Shown piece after piece: positions 1 through 4,885 of a DNA stretch of 6,537 nt; the first letter of the stretch is position 1; the number at the start of each line of letters is the position of its first letter. A program made the translations under genes and the position numbers. Origin of the DNA: OFTM291 sp041741375 (GTDB lineage Bacteria; Gemmatimonadota; Gemmatimonadetes; Gemmatimonadales; GWC2-71-9). Under the pieces are notes generated by a model, which was not told the DNA's origin, searched no databases, and saw only the letters and a program-made list of their open reading frames with translations. The DNA lies in NCBI GenBank assembly GCA_041741375.1, contig JBGSKF010000172.1, positions 1-6,537 on the forward strand, read 5' to 3'.

Positions 1-10
1 GGCCGCTTCG

Positions 11-850
11 ATGTCGTTGCCCCCGACCCGCCTGCACAGCGTCCTTGACACCCCTTTTCCCCTTACGGACATCGAACGCCGGAGATTCGAGACCGACGGA
101 TTCGTGCATCTCCAAGGCGTTCTCGACCCCTCCGCTGTCACCACCTGCGGCACCCGGATCACCCGGCTCGCCCTGGCGCTCGACCCCAACCGCCAGGTTC
201 CCCTGGATCGGCGCGACACCTACGGCCAGGCCTTCATTCAGGTGGTCAACCTCTGGCTCAAGAGTCATGGGGTTCGGGATTTCGTCTTCGGCCAGCGGCT
301 CGCCCGGATCGCCGCGGAATTGCTCGGAGTCGAGGGGGTGAGACTCTGGCACGACCAGGCGCTCTACAAGGAACCGGGAGGGGGGATCACCCCATGGCAC
401 ACCGATCAGTACTACTGGCCGATGGCCTCGGATCGCTGCGTCACCGCGTGGATTCCACTCCAGGAGACACCCATCCCGATGGGTCCCCTTGCCTTCGCGG
501 CCGGGAGCCATCGCATCACCGCGGGACGCGATCTCCCGATCGGCGACGCCAGCGAACGGGCCCTCGACGCCGCGGTGCACGCCGCGGCGTGTCCGGTGGT
601 TCAGGAACCGTTTGCCGCGGGAGACGTGTCCTTCCACCTCGGATGGACCGCCCACCGGGCCGGCCCCAACACCTCCACCCGTCCCCGCGGGGTCATGACG
701 ATCATCTACATGGACGCCACGATGCGTCTCGCACCCCCCGCCAATCCCAATCAGGAGGCCGACTGGAAGGCCTTCTGTCCCGATGTGGAACCGGGTGAGG
801 TGATCGATGCACCGATGACGCCGGTGATCTGGAGCCGACATGCTCTTTAG
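11..850 (+). CDS. PhyH-family Fe(II)/2-oxoglutarate dioxygenase
   Basis: This is a 279-residue protein of the phytanoyl-CoA dioxygenase (PhyH) superfamily, cytosolic non-haem iron oxygenases that usually hydroxylate a small organic substrate using 2-oxoglutarate and O2. Seen: an N-terminal ERRRFETDGFVHLQGVL segment (residues 22-38) typical of the family start; the iron motif HxD in PWHTDQYYWP (H130, D132); and the distal iron ligand H215 in GWTAHRAGPN, followed by R224/R226, one of which should bind the 2-oxoglutarate carboxylate. All core ligands are present and the length is normal, so it should be active. The substrate cannot be read from sequence. The reading frame stays open to the left edge, so the start at 11 is provisional; only 10 bases lie upstream and no ribosome site can be judged. 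The stop TAG lies inside the first heptad repeat unit (TTAGGAC, 847-853). It is convergent with the moeB-like gene. Confidence 0.9.
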   Translation: MSLPPTRLHSVLDTPFPLTDIERRRFETDGFVHLQGVLDPSAVTTCGTRITRLALALDPNRQVPLDRRDTYGQAFIQVVNLWLKSHGVRDFVFGQRLARIAAELLGVEGVRLWHDQALYKEPGGGITPWHTDQYYWPMASDRCVTAWIPLQETPIPMGPLAFAAGSHRITAGRDLPIGDASERALDAAVHAAACPVVQEPFAAGDVSFHLGWTAHRAGPNTSTRPRGVMTIIYMDATMRLAPPANPNQEADWKAFCPDVEPGEVIDAPMTPVIWSRHAL

Positions 851-919
851 GACGTAGGACATGAGAGGACATAGGACATAGGACATAGGACATAGGACAT
901 AGGACATAGGACATAGGAA
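847..919 (+). repeat. Heptad tandem array, left arm (ATAGGAC units)
   Basis: The 7-bp units read TTAGGAC (847), GTAGGAC (854), an interrupted 10-bp unit (861-870), six perfect ATAGGAC copies (871-912) and a final ATAGGAA (913-919). The first unit contains the TAG stop of the dioxygenase gene. Because 7 is not a multiple of 3 and each unit carries TAG, the strand reading out of that gene meets a stop in every frame within three units. The array has no unique spacers, so it is not CRISPR. Its form is like the heptanucleotide short tandem repeats known from cyanobacteria, but I know of no defined function for this sequence. Confidence 0.95.
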
Positions 920-920
920 G

Positions 921-1054
921 GTCCTAAGTCCTACGTCCTAAGTCCTACGTCCTAAGTCCTACGTCCTAAGTCCTACGTCCTAAGTCCTACGTCCTAAGTC
1001 CTAGGTCCTAGGTCCCAGATAGCTAGGTCCTACGTCCTGGGTCCTACGTCCTTC
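921..1054 (-). repeat. Heptad tandem array, right arm (GTCCTAA/GTCCTAC units, inverted)
   Basis: The same heptad family as the left arm, on the other strand. From 921 to 990 there are five perfect copies of the 14-bp dimer GTCCTAAGTCCTAC. Then come GTCCTAA (991) and two GTCCTAG (998, 1005), a degenerate stretch (1012-1026), and GTCCTAC, GTCCTGG, GTCCTAC and GTCCTTC (1027-1054). The last unit overlaps the TGA stop of the moeB-like gene (1053-1055). Read from that gene, the array is TAGGAC-type, the same sense as the left arm is to the dioxygenase. The two arms can pair, with about one mismatch per seven bases against ATAGGAC, giving a long imperfect hairpin in either convergent transcript. A bidirectional terminator or transcript-end structure is therefore possible, though there is no U-tract. 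Confidence 0.95.
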
Positions 1055-2237
1055 AATACCGCGGGACTGCCGGATCCACCTCTTCGCTCCATGCGGCGAT
1101 CCCTCCCGTGAGGTTGACCGGCCGAGGAAACCCGTGCTTCAACAGCAGCTTCGCCGCTCGGAGACTTCGCACGCCGGTCTTGCAGTGAAGGACCACCTCG
1201 CGCGTACGATCCAGGGTATGGAGGCTCGTCTCCAACATCCCCAGGGGAACCAGCCGCGCCCCCGGTATCCGGGCGATGTCCCATTCGTGCTGTTCCCGAA
1301 CATCAATCAGCTGTACCCTCTCCCCCAGCCCCAGACGCCGGGCGAGTTCCATCACGGAAATCGTACCGATCGTGCCGGTCGTGTCACCCCCGTCGCTGTC
1401 ACCTCCCGTCAGGCCACAGAACGCCTCGTAGTCGATGAGCGCCCGGATCTCCCGGGTTCCGCAGGCGGGGCAGGTCGGATCCTTCCGCACCTCGATGCTG
1501 CGGAACCGCATCCGCATCGTGTCCACCAGCAAGAGCCTCCCCACCAGGGAGTCGCCGAGGCCGAGGATGAGCTTGATCGCCTCGGTGGCCTGGATGGTCC
1601 CCACGAGTCCGGGCAGCACGCCGAACACTCCCGCCTCCGCGCAGCTCGGCGCTGATCCCGGCGGAGGGGGTTCGCGGAAGAGGCAGCGGTAACAGGGACC
1701 GTCCGGATGGGCAAAGACCGACGCCTGGCCCTCAAAGCGGAAGATGCTCCCGTAGATGTTCGGGATGCCGAGCAGAACGCAGGCATCGTTGACGAGGTAT
1801 CGGGTGGGGAAGTTGTCCGATCCGTCCACCACCAGGTCGAACCCCCGCGCGATCTCCAGTGCATTGGCACTGGTGAGACGGGTGTCGAACCGTTCGAGGG
1901 TCACATGGGGATTGATCTCGCGGAGACGGTCGCACGCCGAGTCGAGCTTGGCCCGGCCAACATCACTGGTCCCGTGGATGATCTGGCGATGGAGATTGGT
2001 AACGTCGACAGTGTCGAAGTCCACGAGCCCGAGGGTGCCGACGCCCGCCGCGGCGAGATACAGCGCCGCCGGCGAGCCCAGTCCGCCGGTCCCCACCAGA
2101 AGGATGCGTGCCTGCTTGAGACGGCGCTGGCCATCGATGCCGACCTCCGGCAGTATCAGGTGACGACCGTACCGGAGGATTTCCTCGTTGGTCAGTTCCG
2201 GGAGCGGGGTCGCGGGTGGCGAAGGTCGGTGTGCCAT
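1053..2237 (-). CDS. moeB: MoeB/ThiF-type adenylyltransferase fused to rhodanese (MoeBR-like)
   Basis: This 394-residue protein should activate the C-terminal Gly-Gly of a small ubiquitin-like sulfur carrier (MoaD, ThiS or similar) by adenylation, and its rhodanese domain should deliver the sulfur. That serves molybdopterin, thiamine or tRNA thiolation. Seen: the E1-like N-terminal domain with the nucleotide loop GTGGLGS (49-55), NLHRQ (81-85) and DGSDNFPTRY (138-147); two zinc-type pairs, C182/C185 and C256/C259; and C199 in PSCAEAGVFG, at the place of the thioester cysteine in Uba4/MOCS3. A Gly/Asp/Thr-rich linker (about 276-291) leads to a rhodanese domain (about 292-394) with active-site loop HCKTGVRS and C352. 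Everything needed for catalysis is present. I chose the ATG at 2237 because the longer open frame begins inside a heptad array (2303) and adds non-conserved sequence. The ribosome site is weak. No sulfur-carrier or cofactor gene is in the window, so the pathway stays open. The stop overlaps the right arm of the convergent heptad array. Confidence 0.92.
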   Translation of the reverse strand: MAHRPSPPATPLPELTNEEILRYGRHLILPEVGIDGQRRLKQARILLVGTGGLGSPAALYLAAAGVGTLGLVDFDTVDVTNLHRQIIHGTSDVGRAKLDSACDRLREINPHVTLERFDTRLTSANALEIARGFDLVVDGSDNFPTRYLVNDACVLLGIPNIYGSIFRFEGQASVFAHPDGPCYRCLFREPPPPGSAPSCAEAGVFGVLPGLVGTIQATEAIKLILGLGDSLVGRLLLVDTMRMRFRSIEVRKDPTCPACGTREIRALIDYEAFCGLTGGDSDGGDTTGTIGTISVMELARRLGLGERVQLIDVREQHEWDIARIPGARLVPLGMLETSLHTLDRTREVVLHCKTGVRSLRAAKLLLKHGFPRPVNLTGGIAAWSEEVDPAVPRY

Positions 2238-2276
2238 GAGCCGGAATGTACCACCCCTCCCCGCTCCCTCCACCCC

Positions 2277-2315
2277 GGACGGAGGACGGAGGACGGAGGA
2301 CATAGGACATAGGAC
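2277..2315. repeat. Short heptad array (GGAGGAC x3, ATAGGAC x2)
   Basis: After a partial unit (GGAC, 2277-2280) come three GGAGGAC (2281-2301) and two ATAGGAC (2302-2315), all in a strict 7-bp register. It is the same AGGAC family as the large array, with the two variable positions changed from AT to GG. It lies between the end of the ene-reductase gene and the start of the moeB-like gene, ending about 39 bp upstream of the latter. On the minus strand the units read GTCCTAT, which contains ATG starts and no stop. This creates false upstream starts (for example at 2303) for the moeB-like gene. Confidence 0.93.
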
Positions 2316-2335
2316 ACCAAGAGGCCCGCGTTGCC

Positions 2336-2370
2336 CCCTACTCCCGATTCCCTACTCCCTATTCCCTGCT
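2336..2370 (-). repeat. C-run/G-run heptad tract over the 3' end of the ene-reductase gene
   Basis: Five 7-bp units on the plus strand: CCCTACT (2336), CCCGATT (2343), CCCTACT (2350), CCCTATT (2357) and CCCTGCT (2364-2370). The minus (sense) strand of the ene-reductase gene therefore has GGG runs spaced by four bases, enough for a G-quadruplex in the mRNA or coding strand. The tract runs into the coding sequence: the last codons and the TAG stop (2352-2354) lie within the units. The core differs from the AGGAC heptads but has the same 7-bp period. Confidence 0.85.
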
Positions 2371-3464
2371 ACACCCGCTACCTCCCGCGTCGGGTAGTCC
2401 GTGTACCCCCGGGCGTCGCCGCCGTAGAAGGTGGACTGGTCCGGCGTGTTGAGCGGTGCATCCTCGGCGAACCGCTCCACCAGATCGGGATTGGCGAGCA
2501 TGGCAGTCCCATAGGCCACGAGGTCGGCCTCCCCGCTCGCGATCGCGGCATTCCCGCTCTCCCGGTCGTACCCGCCGTTCACCATCAACGCCCCGCCGAA
2601 CACGCCGCGGATGTGGGGCGTGACCCGCTCGCCCGGGCCCCCGAACGGGTGGCCCGGTGTGATCGCCTCCATCACATGGAGGTATGCGAGGCCGAACCGA
2701 TTGAGCTGTCGGGCCGCTTCGGTGAACGTGGCCACCGGATTGCTGTCCCGCATGTCGTTGAAAGGGTTGTGGGGAGAGAGTCGCACCCCGACCCGTCCCG
2801 GTTCCCACGCCGTGGTCACCGCGTCAACCACCTCGACCAGGAAACGGGCCCGATTGGCCGCGCTCCCGCCGTACTCATCGGTTCGCTGATTGCTTCCGTC
2901 GCGGAGGAACTGGTCGATCAGATACCCGTTGGCGCCATGGATCTCCACCCCGTCGAACCCTGCCACCCGGGCCCGCACCGTGGCGTCGGCCCAGGCCCCC
3001 ACCAGGCCGGGGATCTCGTCCTTCTCCAGCGCCCTCGGCGTGGGAAAGTCCTTCATCCCGTCCGTGGTGAACAGTTGCCCCGCCGGCCTGATGGCGCTCG
3101 GTGCGATCGGCGTCTTCCCGATCATCACCGGGTGCGAGATCCGGCCCACATGCCAGAGCTGCACCACGATCCGGCCCCCACGGGCGTGAACCGCATCGGT
3201 CACCCGCTTCCACGCTGCCTGCTGTTCATCGGTATGGAGGCCCGGAGTGTTCGGATAGCCCAGGCCATCCTCCCTCACCTGCGTCGCCTCGGTGATGATA
3301 AGCCCCGCACTCGCGCGCTGGGCATAGTACTCCGCCACCAGATCAGTCGGCGCGTGGCCGACACCTGCACGATTCCGGGTCAGCGGAGCCATGACCACCC
3401 GGTTGGGGAGCTCAAGCCGCCCGGCGGTGAATGGGGTGAGGAGTGGTTGAGTCGTGCTGGTCAT
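2352..3464 (-). CDS. nemA: Old Yellow Enzyme family ene-reductase (NemA-like)
   Basis: This 370-residue FMN-dependent NAD(P)H oxidoreductase of the Old Yellow Enzyme family should reduce activated C=C bonds of unsaturated aldehydes, ketones, maleimides or nitro esters in the cytosol. Length matches E. coli NemA and PETN reductase (about 365). Seen, numbered from the start chosen here: NRVVMAPLTRNRA near the N-terminus with flavin-contact T29; the substrate-binding HGAN with H176 and N179, then proton-donor Y181, in HGANGYLIDQFLRDGSNQR; YGG at 198-200; phosphate-binding NGGYD (296-300); AYGTAMLANPDL (317-328); and the usual end FYGGDARGYTDYP. An ATG six bases further out (3470) is possible, but AAGGGAG at 3472-3478 is 7 nt from the 3464 ATG and only 1 nt from the 3470 ATG, so I prefer 3464. 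The final codons (GNRE and stop) are made of the C-run heptad tract, so the C-terminal tail has probably been replaced by repeat sequence. It lies 70 bp behind the MarR gene, likely in the same transcript. Confidence 0.93.
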   Translation of the reverse strand: MTSTTQPLLTPFTAGRLELPNRVVMAPLTRNRAGVGHAPTDLVAEYYAQRASAGLIITEATQVREDGLGYPNTPGLHTDEQQAAWKRVTDAVHARGGRIVVQLWHVGRISHPVMIGKTPIAPSAIRPAGQLFTTDGMKDFPTPRALEKDEIPGLVGAWADATVRARVAGFDGVEIHGANGYLIDQFLRDGSNQRTDEYGGSAANRARFLVEVVDAVTTAWEPGRVGVRLSPHNPFNDMRDSNPVATFTEAARQLNRFGLAYLHVMEAITPGHPFGGPGERVTPHIRGVFGGALMVNGGYDRESGNAAIASGEADLVAYGTAMLANPDLVERFAEDAPLNTPDQSTFYGGDARGYTDYPTREVAGVAGNRE

Positions 3465-3471
3465 TGTCATG

Positions 3472-3478
3472 CTCCCTT
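3472..3478 (-). promoter_or_regulatory. Ribosome binding site of the ene-reductase gene
   Basis: AAGGGAG on the minus strand is a good Shine-Dalgarno match. It is 7 nt from the ATG at 3464 and 1 nt from the ATG at 3470, which favours 3464 as the true start. Confidence 0.65.
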
Positions 3479-3534
3479 ACTGAAATGGTGATGCGAGCAA
3501 CGTATAGGTATGAACCATGCGTCGGAAACAAAGG

Positions 3535-3966
3535 TTACCCATGGTCGATGCCCTGCAGCACTCCCCGCCCCCAGCTTCCATCGTTCAAGGCCTGTGAGAC
3601 GGCCATGTCTATCCGGGACAGAATCGCCAGCCCCTCCCCCACCCGAGCCCTCCCCAGGTCCGTGAGACCGGCCAGGATGCAGCGGCGATCCGTTGGGTCC
3701 GGAATCCTCTGAACGAGACCGTCCCCCTCCAGGCGATCGACGAGCTGGGTGATGTTGGACTTGACACACCCGCAGCGCTCCGAAAGCGCGGTAAGCGGCA
3801 GGGGCTCCCTCGATTCTGCGAGGTGCCGGAGCAGCCCCACCTTGGCGAGAGACAACCCCACCGCAGCGAGCTCGGCGTCGGCACGGGCCTCGATGGAGTG
3901 GGCCGCCCCAAGGAGCCGACCGATGGCCGGGTAGGGATGGGCGGCCGAGGATCCAGTGTTGTCCAT
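3535..3966 (-). CDS. MarR-family transcriptional regulator, possible redox/electrophile sensor
   Basis: This 143-residue winged helix-turn-helix protein has the usual MarR length. Seen: helices with RLLGAAHSIEARADAELAAVGLSLAKVGLLRHLAES (about 17-52), the recognition region LTALSERCGCVKSNITQLVDRLEGDGLVQRI (about 58-88), and the wing DPTDRRCILAGLTDLG (about 90-105). Three cysteines, C65 and C67 at the head of the recognition region and C96 in the wing, stand where most MarR proteins have aliphatic residues. They could sense electrophiles or oxidants as in OhrR/QsrR-type members, which would suit the ene-reductase 70 bp downstream; this is inference. I chose the ATG at 3966 because the promoter predicts transcription starting exactly there. 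The longer frame from 3981 would start upstream of the -10 box. It probably represses its own operon through the palindrome in its promoter. Confidence 0.9.
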   Translation of the reverse strand: MDNTGSSAAHPYPAIGRLLGAAHSIEARADAELAAVGLSLAKVGLLRHLAESREPLPLTALSERCGCVKSNITQLVDRLEGDGLVQRIPDPTDRRCILAGLTDLGRARVGEGLAILSRIDMAVSQALNDGSWGRGVLQGIDHG

Positions 3967-3972
3967 AAGTGA

Positions 3973-4001
3973 ATAGTACATTTAGGTACAAATGATGTCA
4001 A
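3973..4001 (-). promoter_or_regulatory. Sigma70-type promoter of the marR-nemA unit
   Basis: On the minus strand a perfect -35 box TTGACA (3996-4001) is followed by a 17-bp spacer and a -10 box TACTAT (3973-3978, 4 of 6 consensus bases). Counting seven bases on from the -10 puts +1 at 3966, the A of the MarR ATG, so the message should be leaderless. Confidence 0.75.
3974..3991. promoter_or_regulatory. Probable MarR operator (GTAC palindrome)
   Basis: On the minus strand TTGTAC-CTAAAT-GTACTA is an imperfect inverted repeat: GTAC arms at 3976-3979 and 3986-3989, with outer pairs matching at 3974/3991 and 3972/3993. It covers the -10 box and the downstream half of the spacer, so a bound dimer would block RNA polymerase. 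Its size is normal for MarR-family sites. That this MarR binds it is inferred from position. Confidence 0.6.
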
Positions 4002-4002
4002 T

Positions 4003-4059
4003 GGGGGCCGGGTGTTGGGGGATGGGTGTTGGGTGTTGGGGGGGTATTGGGGGGGTGTT
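4003..4059 (+). repeat. G-run heptad tract (GGGTGTT units)
   Basis: Seven G-runs of 3-7 bases lie on the plus strand. Units GGGTGTT (4010), GGGGGAT (4017), GGGTGTT (4024, 4031), GGGTATT (4042) and GGGTGTT (4053) follow a 7-bp register broken by two extra GGGG insertions. The tract can form one or more G-quadruplexes. It starts directly upstream of the marR -35 box, with C-runs on the marR sense strand, and ends 8 bp before the GTCCTNN array. Confidence 0.85.
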
Positions 4060-4067
4060 GTGCCTCG

Positions 4068-4151
4068 GTCCTATGTCCTAGGTCCTATGTCCTAGGTCCT
4101 AGGTCCTAGGTCCTAGGTCCTATGTCCTATGTCCTATGTCGTATGTCCTAT
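4068..4151 (+). repeat. Heptad tandem array, 12 GTCCTAT/GTCCTAG units
   Basis: Twelve contiguous 7-bp units span 84 bp. GTCCTAT and GTCCTAG are mixed, with one variant GTCGTAT (4138-4144). It is the same family as the arrays at 847-1054 and 2277-2315. It ends 47 bp before the start of the ribbon-helix-helix gene, and the plus strand offers ATG codons (CCTATGTCC) that extend that gene's frame artificially to 4136. Confidence 0.95.
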
Positions 4152-4170
4152 CTCACGACCCCCTAGAACA

Positions 4171-4197
4171 GTATGATATCCTCTTATATCCTCATAC
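4171..4197. promoter_or_regulatory. Candidate operator of the ribbon-helix-helix gene
   Basis: Perfect 6-bp inverted arms GTATGA (4171-4176) and TCATAC (4192-4197) enclose a direct repeat ATATCCTC at 4176-4183 and 4186-4193, spaced 10 bp, one helical turn. The site ends one base before the ATG at 4199. TATGAT (4172-4177) could be a -10 box, but no good -35 is visible. RHH repressors often bind sites of this design over their own promoter; binding here is inferred. Confidence 0.45.
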
Positions 4198-4198
4198 C

Positions 4199-4613
4199 AT
4201 GCCAAAGGCCCGTGTCACCATCACCATTCCCGAGGAGCTCCTCGCTGCGGCGGACCGGCGCGCCCGGGAGCTCGACCGGTCCCGGAGCTGGGTTATCGCA
4301 GACACGCTGCAGCGGGGCCTCTCGTCTTTCCCCAACTGCCCCCGGTGGTCGACCGATGGTGCTCCGCGAGCCGGATCGAGGCGGCTATGAGGTGGTGGAC
4401 GTTGCAGAGGAAGTGGCGGAAGCACGGCGTCTCCAGTTGCTCGCTGATCTCAGGCTCTCCCCGACCGAGCGGATCCGGCACGCCGAGTCGCTCGGCAGAC
4501 TGGGCCGGGGAGGGTCGAACAGGCCTCACCGGGCCCAGGTCATCGGCTTCGCATCACAGGAGGATTACGAAGAGTGGAAACAGGGCGAGAGGATCAGGGT
4601 CCCGGGTCGCTGA
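4199..4613 (+). pseudogene. Ribbon-helix-helix antitoxin-like protein, frameshifted
   Basis: The N-terminal part starts at 4199 and reads MPKARVTITIPEELLAAADR followed by RARELDRSRSWVIADTLQRG, a clear CopG-type ribbon-helix-helix DNA-binding domain. That frame then runs into unrelated sequence and stops at 4388-4390. The reading continues in the frame one base later, with EVVDVAEEVAEARRLQLLAD, then LRLSPTERIRHAESLGRLGR, then a tail with QEDYEEWKQGERIRVPGR ending at the TGA at 4611-4613. Such a tail is what I expect of this antitoxin type. Dropping one base from the C-run at about 4340-4344 joins both halves into a protein of about 137 residues, so a single insertion explains the break. It could be a true mutation or an assembly error. 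The longer start at 4136 lies in the heptad array and is rejected. The downstream toxin-like fragment is also broken, which favours real decay. Confidence 0.65.
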
Positions 4614-4639
4614 CCCGTCTCGCGTGGGTTTGCCGCTAG

Positions 4640-4741
4640 CTCAACAAGACCGGCTCGAAGTACTTCGTGATCGGTGGTGCCGCGTGTGCCCTGCACGGGC
4701 ACCACAACGGAATCCGGACAGCGGAAGCGTTGTTTATTATC
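4640..4741 (+). pseudogene. Fragment of a nucleotidyltransferase-like toxin partner
   Basis: In one frame this reads LNKTGSKYFVIGGAACALHG then HHNGIRTAE, which resembles the start of the DNA-polymerase-beta-like nucleotidyltransferase fold (VIGGxAxxLHG, then normally an R-T-x-D-x-D metal motif) found in toxin partners of such antitoxins. The frame has a stop just upstream (TAG, 4637-4639) and no start codon. After RTAE the expected Asp-x-Asp is missing and the similarity ends, shortly before the palindromic repeat pair at 4766. The likely history is a toxin gene that lost most of its 3' part. The family assignment rests on about 30 residues recalled by eye. Confidence 0.5.
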
Positions 4742-4765
4742 AGTGTTCGGGGAGTCTCTGATGGA

Positions 4766-4847
4766 TCGTCATCCCCGCGCAAGCGGGGATCCATGTAAAC
4801 GAGGAGTTGAGGAGGAAAATGGATTCCCGCGTTCGCGGGAATGACGA
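4766..4847. repeat. Inverted pair of small palindromic REP/MITE-like units
   Basis: Two 29-bp units (4766-4794 and 4819-4847) are inverted copies with 4 differences, separated by a purine-rich 24-bp spacer. Each unit is itself a hairpin: ATCCCCGC/GCGGGGAT on the left and ATTCCCGC/GCGGGAAT on the right. This matches the widespread GTCATTCCCGC...GCGGGAATCCA repeat, whose false translations look like VIPANAGIH and MDPRLRGDD. It lies 38 bp past the stop of the minus-strand GHMP kinase gene and could end that transcript. No clear target duplication is visible. Confidence 0.85.
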
Positions 4848-4885
4848 GCCGGGGCCCCGTCAAGTCACCAGAGCTTCGTTCGTGT

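Noticed and set aside
702..914. Minus-strand frame starting with repeated MSYVLCP
   Set aside because: The heptad array read in a 21-bp frame gives this heptapeptide; the rest is antisense of the dioxygenase.
847..1054. CRISPR array
   Set aside because: Units are 7 bp and contiguous with no unique spacers, and no cas genes are present.
921..1054. Telomere-like end or replication origin iterons
   Set aside because: The array lies between two ordinary convergent genes with no Rep or DnaA gene nearby, and similar arrays recur at other gene borders.
1409..1870. Minus-strand frame of 153 codons inside the moeB-like gene
   Set aside because: Out-of-frame shadow of the adenylyltransferase, Arg/Ser-rich with no motifs.
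2238..2303. Extended start of the moeB-like gene at 2303
   Set aside because: The ATG lies in a GTCCTAT heptad and the added residues have no family character; the ATG at 2237 fits the family start.
2331..3491. Long plus-strand open frame of 386 codons
   Set aside because: It is the antisense shadow of the ene-reductase gene, whose minus-strand frame has all family motifs; high GC keeps the opposite frame open.
4136..4198. Extended start of the RHH gene at 4136
   Set aside because: The ATG lies in the heptad array, and the extension would read through the operator; ATG 4199 begins the RHH fold directly.
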